In this document: positions 7,187 through 14,589 of the stretch, piece after piece | Position numbering within the stretch: the first letter of the stretch is position 1 | Layout: each line of letters starts with the position of its first letter | Assembly (NCBI GenBank): GCA_964452155.1 | Contig: CAYVLC010000050.1 | Coordinates: forward strand, 1-17,816 | DNA length: 17,816 nucleotides | Direction of reading: 5' to 3' | Source: UBA2632 sp964452155 | Lineage (GTDB): Bacteria > Bacteroidota > Bacteroidia > Bacteroidales > Dysgonomonadaceae | Notes under the pieces: model-generated | What the model was told of the DNA's origin: nothing | Databases searched by the model: none | The model's input: only the letters and a program-made list of their open reading frames with translations | Program-made: the position numbers and the translations under genes

Positions 7187-8491
7187 ATGATCTGGAACGA
7201 ATACATAGAAACGGCTGACAGAGAGAGGATCAGATTGATTCAGAATGAGCGCTTGGTGGAAATGATTGAACGCATTTATTACAATGTACCATTTTACCGA
7301 AACAAATTACAAGAGAAGGGGATAGAGCCTGGTGATATTACATCGGTTGATCAGTTGAAAGACCTGCCCTTTACTACAAAGGAAGACTTGCGAGACAACT
7401 ATCCCTTTGGCTTGTTTGCAGTGCCACAAAGCGAAATTGTACGAGTGCATGCTTCAAGTGGTACAACAGGCAAACCAACCGTGCTTGGCTACACCCGCAA
7501 GGATTTGCAGACATGGAGCGAAGTGGTAGCCCGTTCTCTTACTATGGCTGGCGTTGGCAAAGCCGATATTATTCAGGTAGCTTATGGCTATGGTTTATTC
7601 ACAGGAGGATTGGGAATTCACTACGGATCTGAAAAAGTAGGGGCTGGCGTAATACCAATTTCTGGAGGAAATACAAAAAAACAAATTCAAATAATGGTCG
7701 ATTTTGGTGCTACAGCTATTGCTTGCACACCATCTTATGCAGCTTTTCTGGGCGAAAGTATAAGAAAAGGAGGAATTGATCCTGCAAATATTAAACTTAA
7801 AGCTGCTATTTGTGGTGGTGAGCCATGGACTAATGGACTACGAGACCAAATAGAATCTCTTCTAAATGTGAAAGCTTTTGATATATATGGACTAAGTGAA
7901 ATCATTGGCCCTGGTGTTTCCATGGAGTGTAAATGTCAAAACGGGATGCATATATTTGAAGATCATTTTATACCTGAAATCATTAATCCTGAGACGTTTG
8001 AAGTTTTGCCTTATGGTGAAATTGGAGAGTTGGTGTTTACTACAATTACCAAAGAAGCTATTCCCTTAGTAAGATATCGCACCCGCGACCTAACCCGCCT
8101 GAATGCGGAAAGATGTTCTTGTGGGCGCACATTCGTTAGAATGGATAAATGTATAGGTAGAAGCGACGACATGTTAATTATCCGTGGTGTGAACGTGTTC
8201 CCATCGCAGATCGAATCGGTTTTATTAGGAATGAGTGAAATAACTCCTCATTACCAGATTGAGGTAGATCGTGTAAATAATACTGACACGCTATCTGTTA
8301 ATGTAGAGATAAACGATCATTTCTGGTCTGACGAAATAAAAGAAATAGAAAATCTTAAAAAGCGTATTCATGATAGTATATCTAGCTTAATTGGAATAAA
8401 TGCTAAAATAAATTTGGTAGAACCCCATACTATTGAACGGTTTGAGGGGAAAGCTAAAAGAGTTATTGATAAACGAAAGAAATCTTATTAG
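7187..8491 (+). CDS. paaK: Phenylacetate-CoA ligase, AMP-forming
   Basis: This 434-residue cytoplasmic adenylate-forming enzyme interconverts arylacetate + CoA + ATP and arylacetyl-CoA + AMP + PPi. The P-loop SSGTTGKPT is at 90-98 and YGLSE at 234-238. YRTRDLTRL and the hinge GRSDDMLIIRG (324-334) follow, with a C-terminal catalytic lysine region (EGKAKRVIDK). Several Cys lie in two spots (CKC near 245, CSCG near 310), as in related ligases. It starts 43 bases after iorB. Next to IorAB it probably runs in the acid-forming direction, releasing arylacetate and conserving energy; the direction is inferred from context. Confidence 0.92.
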   Translation: MIWNEYIETADRERIRLIQNERLVEMIERIYYNVPFYRNKLQEKGIEPGDITSVDQLKDLPFTTKEDLRDNYPFGLFAVPQSEIVRVHASSGTTGKPTVLGYTRKDLQTWSEVVARSLTMAGVGKADIIQVAYGYGLFTGGLGIHYGSEKVGAGVIPISGGNTKKQIQIMVDFGATAIACTPSYAAFLGESIRKGGIDPANIKLKAAICGGEPWTNGLRDQIESLLNVKAFDIYGLSEIIGPGVSMECKCQNGMHIFEDHFIPEIINPETFEVLPYGEIGELVFTTITKEAIPLVRYRTRDLTRLNAERCSCGRTFVRMDKCIGRSDDMLIIRGVNVFPSQIESVLLGMSEITPHYQIEVDRVNNTDTLSVNVEINDHFWSDEIKEIENLKKRIHDSISSLIGINAKINLVEPHTIERFEGKAKRVIDKRKKSY

Positions 8492-8633
8492 AAACATAGG
8501 GAGCCTTATATTTAAAACAGGATAATGGATCTCTCAAAAAAAAGATGGATTATTGAGCATGTTTTAGTATATTTTTTTTAACTAAAAAATAAACAGCAGT
8601 CATATTGCAGACATTTAATAAAAACTATTTATT

Positions 8634-9059
8634 ATGATTATAAAACAACTATCAGCATTTCTTGAAGACAAAATTAGCAGACTATCAGAATTGACTAAAA
8701 TACTTGCCGAAAACAATATCAATCTTTTGGCTTTCAACATTGCCGATGCTGCTGATTATGGTATTATCAGATTTATTGTAGATAAACCCGAATTAGCCTT
8801 GAGCGTTTTAAAAGAAAACAGTTTTTCGGTAAATATCACAGATGTAGTAGGAATAATCGTTCCTCATGAGCCAGGTGGTTTGTATAGAATATTAGAAATA
8901 TTGTCGGCCAATCATGTTACAATTGACTATATGTATGCTTTTTCTTTAAACAATTCTGCCTCTATAGTTATTCGATCATCTGATTACGAAGATGTGATCA
9001 GAGTATTGCAAGAAAATAAAATACATCTGATACAAAAAAGTGATATTTACAAGATTTGA
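8634..9059 (+). CDS. Double ACT-domain protein, probable amino-acid sensor
   Basis: This 141-residue protein consists of two ACT domains and nothing else (about 2-68 and 70-138). Each has the beta-alpha-beta-beta-alpha-beta pattern, with KISRLSELTKILAENNINLL in the first and EPGGLYRILEILSANHVTID in the second. ACT domains bind amino acids as effectors. It follows paaK by 142 bases and precedes the aminotransferase, so it could sense an aromatic or branched-chain amino acid and control the pathway enzymes. It has no DNA-binding domain, so any control is likely by protein contact. This neighbour relation is familiar to me from Bacteroidota and archaeal ior/paaK clusters (from memory). Confidence 0.85.
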   Translation: MIIKQLSAFLEDKISRLSELTKILAENNINLLAFNIADAADYGIIRFIVDKPELALSVLKENSFSVNITDVVGIIVPHEPGGLYRILEILSANHVTIDYMYAFSLNNSASIVIRSSDYEDVIRVLQENKIHLIQKSDIYKI

Positions 9060-9145
9060 TTTGCAACTTACATATTAGAACATAAAATCTTAGAGATTTT
9101 AAAATTTACACCTATAAAGAACTACTCTCAAAAAATTAATATATA

Positions 9146-10348
9146 ATGCTCGATTTTTCGAACTCTGTTAAAAACTTACGCTCTTCTGAAATTCGCGATT
9201 TAATGAGTCTGGCGAATAAACCTGGGATGATTTTGTTTTCGGGTGGAATGCCTGATAATGATATGTTTCCGCTCGACGAGATAGATGCTATCTACGAAAA
9301 ATTGACTCCTCAGGACAAAAAAATAGCTATGCAGTATGGGCCAACTAGTGGTTTGCCACAACTGCTACAGTCGTTGACACTGTTTTTAGAAAAGAAGGGC
9401 TTGCCTGTTTCCGAAAACAAACTCATGATTACTACGGGTTCGTTGCAGGGCATCAATATATTGGCTAAAGTTTTTATTAATCCTGGAGATACGATACTTG
9501 TAGAAAACCCCTGTTTTATTGGAGCTATTTCTGCGTTTAATTCTTACCAGGCCAATATTGTGAGTATTCCGCTTACAGATAATGGTATTGATGTGGATCA
9601 ACTTGAAAATGTGTTGAAAAATTTGAAAGTGAAACCAAAGTTTATCTATATCACTCCTAACTTTCACAATCCTGCAGGTACTTTATATACAGCCCATACA
9701 AAACAAAAATTGATTCAACTATTAGACGGCGCTAATATTCCTATTATTGAAGATGATGTTTATAGCGATTTGTATTTTAATGAAGACGACAAAGACGATT
9801 TGAGAACGTTTAAGGAAATCGACCCTAAAGGAATTGATGTATGCTATACGGGTTCTTTTTCAAAAATAATAGGTCCAGGGCTTCGTTTGGGTTGGATGCT
9901 TGTCCCGGAGGCTATCTATGAGAAGTGTGAATTGATAAAACAGGCTATTGATGCTTGTTCGCCCAGCTTCACACAGGTAATTGCAGATAAGTTTCTTAAA
10001 TCTGGTATAGCAGATAGATATATTGAAAAAGTAAGGATTGAATATAAAAAACGTGCTGAGACAATGGTCAATGCTTTAAACCAGCAATTGCCCGAAGAAG
10101 TTACTTTTACTGCTCCACGCGGTGGATTTTATATTTGGTTGCAATTGCCCGAAGGTATTGATTCGACCGAGATTTTACAAATTGCTATCGCGAAAGGTGT
10201 GGTATTTGTGTCGGGCAAGACTTTTGACCCACATGGTGTGGCAAACAACAATATACGCTTGTCGTATTGCAACACATCTGTTGAGAAAATAAACCAAGGT
10301 ATCCCCATTGTAGTGAGTGCTATTAATGAGGTTTTGGCTGCTCGTTAG
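9146..10348 (+). CDS. PLP-dependent class I/II aminotransferase (aromatic / 2-aminoadipate type)
   Basis: This 400-residue fold-type I aminotransferase has ISFSGGMPD-like motifs near the start (ILFSGGMPD). N175-P176 lies in FHNPAG, D203/Y206 in EDDVYSD (PLP ring contact), the Schiff-base K240 in GSFSKIIGPGLRLGW, and substrate-carboxylate R371 in NNIRLSY. This pattern fits the LysN/ARO8 group, which takes aromatic amino acids or 2-aminoadipate. Downstream of ior and paaK it would supply arylpyruvates. The gene's last 27 bases are repeated 540 bases downstream. The start codon follows an A/T-rich leader with no strong ribosome-binding site. Confidence 0.88.
   Translation: MLDFSNSVKNLRSSEIRDLMSLANKPGMILFSGGMPDNDMFPLDEIDAIYEKLTPQDKKIAMQYGPTSGLPQLLQSLTLFLEKKGLPVSENKLMITTGSLQGINILAKVFINPGDTILVENPCFIGAISAFNSYQANIVSIPLTDNGIDVDQLENVLKNLKVKPKFIYITPNFHNPAGTLYTAHTKQKLIQLLDGANIPIIEDDVYSDLYFNEDDKDDLRTFKEIDPKGIDVCYTGSFSKIIGPGLRLGWMLVPEAIYEKCELIKQAIDACSPSFTQVIADKFLKSGIADRYIEKVRIEYKKRAETMVNALNQQLPEEVTFTAPRGGFYIWLQLPEGIDSTEILQIAIAKGVVFVSGKTFDPHGVANNNIRLSYCNTSVEKINQGIPIVVSAINEVLAAR
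10320..10346. repeat. Direct repeat copy 1 (3' end of the aminotransferase gene)
   Basis: This 27-base segment encodes the last residues of the aminotransferase, up to the T that begins the stop codon. It recurs at 10860-10886 with a single mismatch, exactly 540 bases downstream. Confidence 0.95.
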
Positions 10349-10494
10349 AGATCAAGAAATCAAAACTATAAGACACTAGAAAGTCAAAATATTTTGCGAA
10401 CTACATATAATGGTCTGCTTTTGAAATGAAATAAACAAACTGTGGAGCAACGGCTCTCTTTTGAATTAGAATAATTAAAAAATACACTACTACA

Positions 10495-10824
10495 ATGAAA
10501 AAGAGCCTATTCTTTTTGACAGCAATATTTGTTGCTTTCTTATTGGCAGGATGCCAAGATGAAATTGTGCAGGAAATTAAAAGCCCTGGAGAAAAAATTG
10601 GAGAGCAAATTACGGAGTTGGCTATGCTTAGTAATATCAATCATGTTAAGCTATGGAATACGTCTTTTTCGAACAACACACATCCATTTACAATAGATGG
10701 TGAAATTATGACTGTTTATTTAGAGGGTAAGTTCATCAGATACTATAATTTAAATTATGTGCAAAGTTTTTCTATAGCTGATAGATACGTTTCTATTTGG
10801 TTTATTTATCCATATAATCCCTAA
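10495..10824 (+). CDS. Small predicted lipoprotein, unknown function
   Basis: This 109-residue protein has a type II signal peptide: KK, a hydrophobic stretch and the lipobox LLAGC with Cys20 as the lipidation site. The mature part (about 90 residues) has a charged linker, then a segment with alternating hydrophobic and aromatic residues (IMTVYLEGKFIRYYNLNY). This suggests a small beta-rich domain, and the protein ends FIYPYNP. I do not recognise a family. It sits alone between the two 27-bp direct repeats, so it may have arrived with them. A short GC hairpin (10445-10456) followed by TCTTTT precedes it and could end the upstream operon. Confidence 0.7.
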   Translation: MKKSLFFLTAIFVAFLLAGCQDEIVQEIKSPGEKIGEQITELAMLSNINHVKLWNTSFSNNTHPFTIDGEIMTVYLEGKFIRYYNLNYVQSFSIADRYVSIWFIYPYNP

Positions 10825-10859
10825 ATACTTAACTCGACCAGAAAAATGTGAAAACTATC

Positions 10860-10886
10860 CTATTAAGGAGGTTTTGGCTGCTCGTT
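10860..10886. repeat. Direct repeat copy 2
   Basis: This matches 10320-10346 at 26 of 27 positions, in the same orientation, but here lies outside any gene. The flanks of the two copies are otherwise unrelated. Confidence 0.95.
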
Positions 10887-11084
10887 GAGGGATGGATTGG
10901 GATCACTTAGCTTATTCAACTTAGCTCAACTTAACTGGGGCTTTGCTTTGCACCTCCCTGACCTTAAAATGTTATCAACAATCGCCTCAATTTATAGTGA
11001 TGTCAAAATGCAATGTCATATTATCAACTCTATCTTTGTTACAAACAATATATGTGAGGTTTTTGGTTTTTTTTATCTAGTGTA

Positions 11085-11127
11085 AACAAAAAAATCCTGA
11101 GAGTTGCAGCTGCAACTCTCAGGATTT
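11085..11127 (-). terminator. Rho-independent terminator after ahpC
   Basis: A perfect 36-base palindrome (11092-11127, centre AGCT) starts 30 bases past the ahpC stop. On the minus strand it is followed directly by a T-rich tail (complement of the A run at 11088-11094). The plus-strand side has a poorer tail, so it is mainly the ahpC terminator, though it could slow transcription from the left as well. Confidence 0.85.
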
Positions 11128-11157
11128 AATAGATATATTTTGTGTGTAATGGGCTTA

Positions 11158-11772
11158 TTAGCTCAAAATTTCCTCAATTGTGATATAATCTCCAACACGA
11201 CCAGTCATTTTCTCTGGATTTTCGGCTACAGGAAGAGTTTTCTTACCTGGCCTCCAACCTGCAGGACAAACTACATTGTGCTCAGTAGCATGTTGCCAAG
11301 CTTGTACTTGTCTCAAAAACTCGTTTACGTTTCTACCCACAGAGTCTGCTTGCACTTCTTGTGCTACACAAAGTCCATCAGGAGTAAATAAGAATCGACC
11401 TCTTAGCGCTACACCTTCTTCTTCAACAAGAACACCAAATGCGCGGCTTACTTCTTGGTTGTTGTCTGCACCTATAGTTAAAACAAGGTCTTTTAGAATT
11501 GGTTCTGTTTCGTGAAATCTCTTGTGTGAGTATTTCGAATCTACAGATACAGCAAGAATCTCTGTGTTCAATGCTTGGAAGTCTTCGTAGTGGGCATTCA
11601 TTGCCGCAATTTCAGTTGGGCACACAAATGTAAAGTCTGCAGGGTAAAAACATACCACTGTCCATTTTCCTTTATAATCTTCGTTTGAAATTGTTTTGTA
11701 TTTACCTGTTTTTGCATCATATGCATCCATTGTAAACTCAGGCATTAGTTGTCTTACCATTGTTGAACTCAT
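11158..11772 (-). CDS. ahpC: Peroxiredoxin, AhpC type
   Basis: This 2-Cys peroxiredoxin reduces hydrogen peroxide and organic peroxides. The peroxidatic Cys51 sits in FYPADFTFVCPTE and the resolving Cys169 in NVVCPAGWRPG near the C-terminus, as in AhpC proteins; the length from this start is 204 residues. I chose MSSTMVRQL because family members begin at this point and a purine-rich AAGAAGAAAAA lies upstream. An in-frame start at 11862 would add 30 Lys/Glu-rich residues beginning MGCEKG. A TATATTTT element at 11891-11898 would leave only a short leader for that longer form, so the extension is possible. No ahpF lies beside it. It belongs with perR and the glutathione peroxidase upstream. Confidence 0.9.
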   Translation of the reverse strand: MSSTMVRQLMPEFTMDAYDAKTGKYKTISNEDYKGKWTVVCFYPADFTFVCPTEIAAMNAHYEDFQALNTEILAVSVDSKYSHKRFHETEPILKDLVLTIGADNNQEVSRAFGVLVEEEGVALRGRFLFTPDGLCVAQEVQADSVGRNVNEFLRQVQAWQHATEHNVVCPAGWRPGKKTLPVAENPEKMTGRVGDYITIEEILS

Positions 11773-11929
11773 AGTTTTTTCTTCTTTTTGAGATTGATTT
11801 AAATTTTCGTTACTTTCTATTACTTTTTTCTTGATAGGTCTTGCACCTTTTTCACATCCCATAAATGTTTGTTTTTTAAATGTTATTTATAAAATATAGT
11901 TATTCTGTATCATCTTTTTTTTAATGCAT

Positions 11930-12355
11930 CTAGCATTTCTCAAAGGTTCCTCTTATTTGAAGAACAATATCTTCCATTTTGAACCCCTCGATTTTTTTGT
12001 TCTTAAAATGATTTCTGAGTAGTTCGTCCAGCTCTTCGTCCACGTAATCTTCTATTAAGTCACATTCTGAGCAGTATAAATGGTGGTGCTTTTTAATCAC
12101 TCCATCGTATCTCATAATATCTTTATCTGTCTTTACTTTTGTGATTATATCATTTTCTACTAATGTGTCCAATACTTTATACACGGTTCCTGTTGCAATA
12201 TTTGGATTGTTTTTTCGTATATGATACGTAATTTCCTCTACAGTAGGATGATTATTTAATGTGTAAATAGCTTCAAGTATAGCTATTCGCTGAGGCGTAA
12301 TTTTTAAACCTTTTTCTATAAATGAATCTCTGATGTCATTGTTTGAAATACTCAT
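11930..12355 (-). CDS. perR: Peroxide-sensing Fur-family repressor, PerR-like
   Basis: This is a 141-residue Fur-superfamily regulator with an N-terminal winged helix (about 8-80, with KGLKITPQRIAILEAIY) and a C-terminal metal-binding dimerisation domain. By position the regulatory site is H36, D84, H90, H92 and D103, matching B. subtilis PerR H37, D85, H91, H93 and D104. Asp rather than Glu at 84 favours PerR over Fur. Of the four structural-zinc cysteines, C95, C98 and C141 are present, but the fourth place is F138 (GTFEKC). The start at 12355 is preferred to 12418 because the promoter and operator lie between them. Neighbouring ahpC and gpx are its expected targets. Confidence 0.88.
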   Translation of the reverse strand: MSISNNDIRDSFIEKGLKITPQRIAILEAIYTLNNHPTVEEITYHIRKNNPNIATGTVYKVLDTLVENDIITKVKTDKDIMRYDGVIKKHHHLYCSECDLIEDYVDEELDELLRNHFKNKKIEGFKMEDIVLQIRGTFEKC

Positions 12356-12371
12356 TGAATTGTTCTTTAGT

Positions 12372-12384
12372 GAGAATGATTCTC
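12372..12384. promoter_or_regulatory. Probable PerR operator
   Basis: GAGAATGATTCTC is a perfect 6-1-6 palindrome of the PerR/Fur-box kind. It lies 17 bases upstream of the perR ATG and just downstream of the -7 element, where binding would block transcription start or escape. It implies autoregulation. I see no equally good copy in front of ahpC or gpx. Confidence 0.65.
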
Positions 12385-12393
12385 TTCGGAGGA

Positions 12394-12424
12394 CAAATGT
12401 AATCAACTCTTTTAACAATACAAA
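12394..12424 (-). promoter_or_regulatory. perR promoter
   Basis: On the minus strand TTTG (12421-12424) is followed after 19 bases by TACATTTG (12394-12401). This fully matches the Bacteroidota -33/-7 consensus, and it is the best promoter in the window. It implies that perR is transcribed on its own and that the start codon at 12418 is not used. Confidence 0.75.
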
Positions 12425-12512
12425 ATTTTTATAGCACTTTGTGCAAAAATAGTATTGTTTTAGTAAACATTGTTCTCTAACTACCAGTAATAAAGCTATT
12501 TGTGATGGGCAG

Positions 12513-12998
12513 TTATTTTCGAAGAAGTTTCAGAATAGTCTTTTCCATTTTCTCGGGTTGTGTGGTTGGTGAAAATCTTTTTACAGGAACCCCTTCGTCA
12601 TTGACAATAAATTTGGTGAAGTTCCATTTTATTTTACTGCCAAACAAGCCATTGGGTACACTCGACTTTAAAAACTTGAAAATAGGATGTGTATTTTTTC
12701 CATTTACGTCAATCTTCTCGAAAAGAGGAAAACTTACTCCGTAGTTTACTTGGCAAAACTCTTCTATTTCGTTTGATGTGCCTGCCTCTTGATTGGCGAA
12801 CTGATTGCATGGGAATCCTAGTATAACCAATCCTTCATTTTTGTATTGTTGGTATAGTTTTTCTAATCCTTCGTATTGCGGAGTAAATCCGCATTTGCTC
12901 GCAGTGTTTACTATTACAATGGTTTTCCCTTTGTATTCACTCATACTCACAGTTTTGCCGTTTAGCTTTTTGGCTTCAAAATCGTAGAATGTTGTCAT
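12513..12998 (-). CDS. Glutathione peroxidase family, thioredoxin-dependent 2-Cys type
   Basis: This 161-residue cytoplasmic peroxidase reduces hydrogen and lipid hydroperoxides. The catalytic tetrad is readable: C36 in NTASKCGFTPQ, Q70 in FPCNQFANQ, and W125/N126 in KWNFTKF. C82 in EEFCQ sits where thioredoxin-dependent CysGPx enzymes carry the resolving cysteine, so despite the name it probably uses thioredoxin. The cysteine replaces selenocysteine of animal enzymes, as usual in bacteria. It precedes perR, with about 90 bases between its stop and the perR promoter region. Confidence 0.9.
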   Translation of the reverse strand: MTTFYDFEAKKLNGKTVSMSEYKGKTIVIVNTASKCGFTPQYEGLEKLYQQYKNEGLVILGFPCNQFANQEAGTSNEIEEFCQVNYGVSFPLFEKIDVNGKNTHPIFKFLKSSVPNGLFGSKIKWNFTKFIVNDEGVPVKRFSPTTQPEKMEKTILKLLRK

Positions 12999-13177
12999 AA
13001 GTTTGTTTATTTTTTGCGAATTGTGTAATATTCTGATACTATCTATTGCAAGATATACATTTATAAGTTATTTATTTAAAGAAATAAAGCTTCAAGAGAC
13101 CAATTTTCTATATTTTCTATTTTCTAATTATAGTTTATTGAATATGGTTTGGGTTTTTTTATACTTTTTTTTCTTTT

Positions 13178-13197
13178 AACATTGCACCAACAATGTT
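13178..13197. terminator. Weak hairpin at the serine hydrolase stop codon
   Basis: AACATTG and CAATGTT form a 7-bp stem with a 6-base loop that touches the hydrolase stop. On the minus strand it is followed by an A-rich, not T-rich, tract, so its use as an intrinsic terminator is doubtful. Confidence 0.3.
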
Positions 13198-14414
13198 TAT
13201 TTATCATTCAAATGGGCTATTTTTCTAAAGAGCTCAATGTGAGTCATTGTAGAAGCATAAGGATTGTCTTTTTCATAATAATTTTTATTGGCAGAGTTTT
13301 TTACAATTATCGTGTTTGTAGTTGGGTTTACATAGATGTACTGATTGAAAACACCCATAGCCAAAAACTCACCCTCGTGGCCGTCTAAAACCCACCATTG
13401 ATATCCATACCCAATACCACTGTCAGATGAGTTTTCGCTATCAGGATGCAGGTGTTCTTCTGTATAAGAGGTAGAAGCTTCAATCCAATCTGCTGCAACA
13501 ATTTGCTTATCATTCCATTTTCCCTTATTGAGGTACAATCTACCTATTTTGGCATAATCTCTTAAAGTAGCATTTAGTCCACCCAACGCCATTTCCATTC
13601 CTGTGGCATCGGCTATCCAGTAGGCATCATATTCAGCACCAAGCGGTTCCCATAATTTTTCTTGCAGATATTCAGTCAAGCTCTTGCCTGTTGCTTTCAC
13701 TATAATCATTCCCAATACATGCGTATCCATACTTACATATTTGTTGTAGGTACCTGCAGGTCTCTCATTGGTAAGCGTGCTTGTAAATTCGTCTTGCGAC
13801 TCTCCAAATACAAAACCTTGCCAGTATTGTTGTATGTCAGATTTGGGGTCGCTATAAGTTTCGTCAAACCCTATTCCTGACGACATCTGCAGGACATCTT
13901 TTATTCTCACACCTTCATATCCCGAGCCCTTTAGTTGGGGCAAATATTCTTCAATAGTTTGGTCAATGCTCCTGATGTGGCCTTCTTCTATAGCAATGCC
14001 AAATAGAGCCGATATGTAAGATTTTGCCATCGACCACGAGATGTGTCTAATATTTTCTTGCTGCCCTTTCCAGTAATTTTCATACTGGATGGTATCGTTT
14101 ATGATAACAATAAGTCCTTGTGTATCCGAGGAGTCCAGAAAGTGAGAGGTGTTGTATGTAGAACCATTATGAGAGAAATCATCGGGGAGCGAAGTGTTTT
14201 TTATACGATGGAATATAAACGGACGATCAGCTTTCTCAACTACTTTAGAGGGGAGATACTCATCCATGTGAATAAATGAGTACTCAATTTCGTTTAAAGG
14301 CATAGGATCTCTAGGCACAAACGTCTTTTCTTGATTTGGCCTGCAGCTAATAGCTGTAAGTGAGATAATAGTAAAGAAGATAATAATGAAAAGATTGTTT
14401 TTTTTTAAATTCAT
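13197..14414 (-). CDS. Lipoprotein serine hydrolase, class C beta-lactamase family
   Basis: This is a 405-residue exported protein. The N-terminus is a signal peptide ending at AISC (Cys24), a somewhat loose lipobox, so it is probably a membrane-anchored lipoprotein. The catalytic SxxK motif is S128-M-A-K131 within ISWSMAKSY, and the YxS/YxN motif is Y226-V-S228. A GYGYQWW segment and an HxG-like late motif (GHEGEFLAMGVF) complete the serine beta-lactamase/esterase fold. Members include esterases, D-aminopeptidases, 6-aminohexanoate-dimer hydrolases and true AmpC. The ISWSMAKSY and YGYQWW forms resemble the hydrolase/esterase branch more than resistance enzymes. The substrate is unknown, and it has no obvious operon partner. 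Confidence 0.85.
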   Translation of the reverse strand: MNLKKNNLFIIIFFTIISLTAISCRPNQEKTFVPRDPMPLNEIEYSFIHMDEYLPSKVVEKADRPFIFHRIKNTSLPDDFSHNGSTYNTSHFLDSSDTQGLIVIINDTIQYENYWKGQQENIRHISWSMAKSYISALFGIAIEEGHIRSIDQTIEEYLPQLKGSGYEGVRIKDVLQMSSGIGFDETYSDPKSDIQQYWQGFVFGESQDEFTSTLTNERPAGTYNKYVSMDTHVLGMIIVKATGKSLTEYLQEKLWEPLGAEYDAYWIADATGMEMALGGLNATLRDYAKIGRLYLNKGKWNDKQIVAADWIEASTSYTEEHLHPDSENSSDSGIGYGYQWWVLDGHEGEFLAMGVFNQYIYVNPTTNTIIVKNSANKNYYEKDNPYASTMTHIELFRKIAHLNDK

Positions 14415-14589
14415 ATTTGTTTTTTGTTATGTTAGTGTAAAATTGTGTAGAGGTTACAAACGATTTCTTATTAGAGTAATATCTATTTTTTACGAATTGA
14501 AAATCTTTTTGATTCCTTTCTTGCAATATAGCATATACAAACACTATTGCATCTATAATGTTTTCGAAAATTGTGAGTTAGTAGTTAAA

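Larger units (their letters stand above)
10825..11157. other. Intergenic stretch with direct repeat copy and a palindrome
   Basis: No supported gene lies in these 333 bases; the open frame at 10885-11085 starts in the repeat and has no protein-like pattern. The stretch holds the second 27-bp repeat copy, a T/C-rich zone with partial internal repetition (CAACTTAGCTCAACTTAAC, about 10918-10936), and the 36-bp terminator palindrome. Confidence 0.6.

Noticed and set aside
10885..11085. 66-residue ORF after the second direct repeat
   Set aside because: It has no ribosome-binding site or protein-like pattern, and the segment is low in complexity.
12356..12418. Upstream start codon for perR
   Set aside because: The promoter and operator lie between the two starts, and the extra residues do not match the family.
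13197..14414. AmpC-type antibiotic-resistance beta-lactamase
   Set aside because: The motifs fit the wider serine hydrolase family; no ampR or mobile context, so resistance is not supported.
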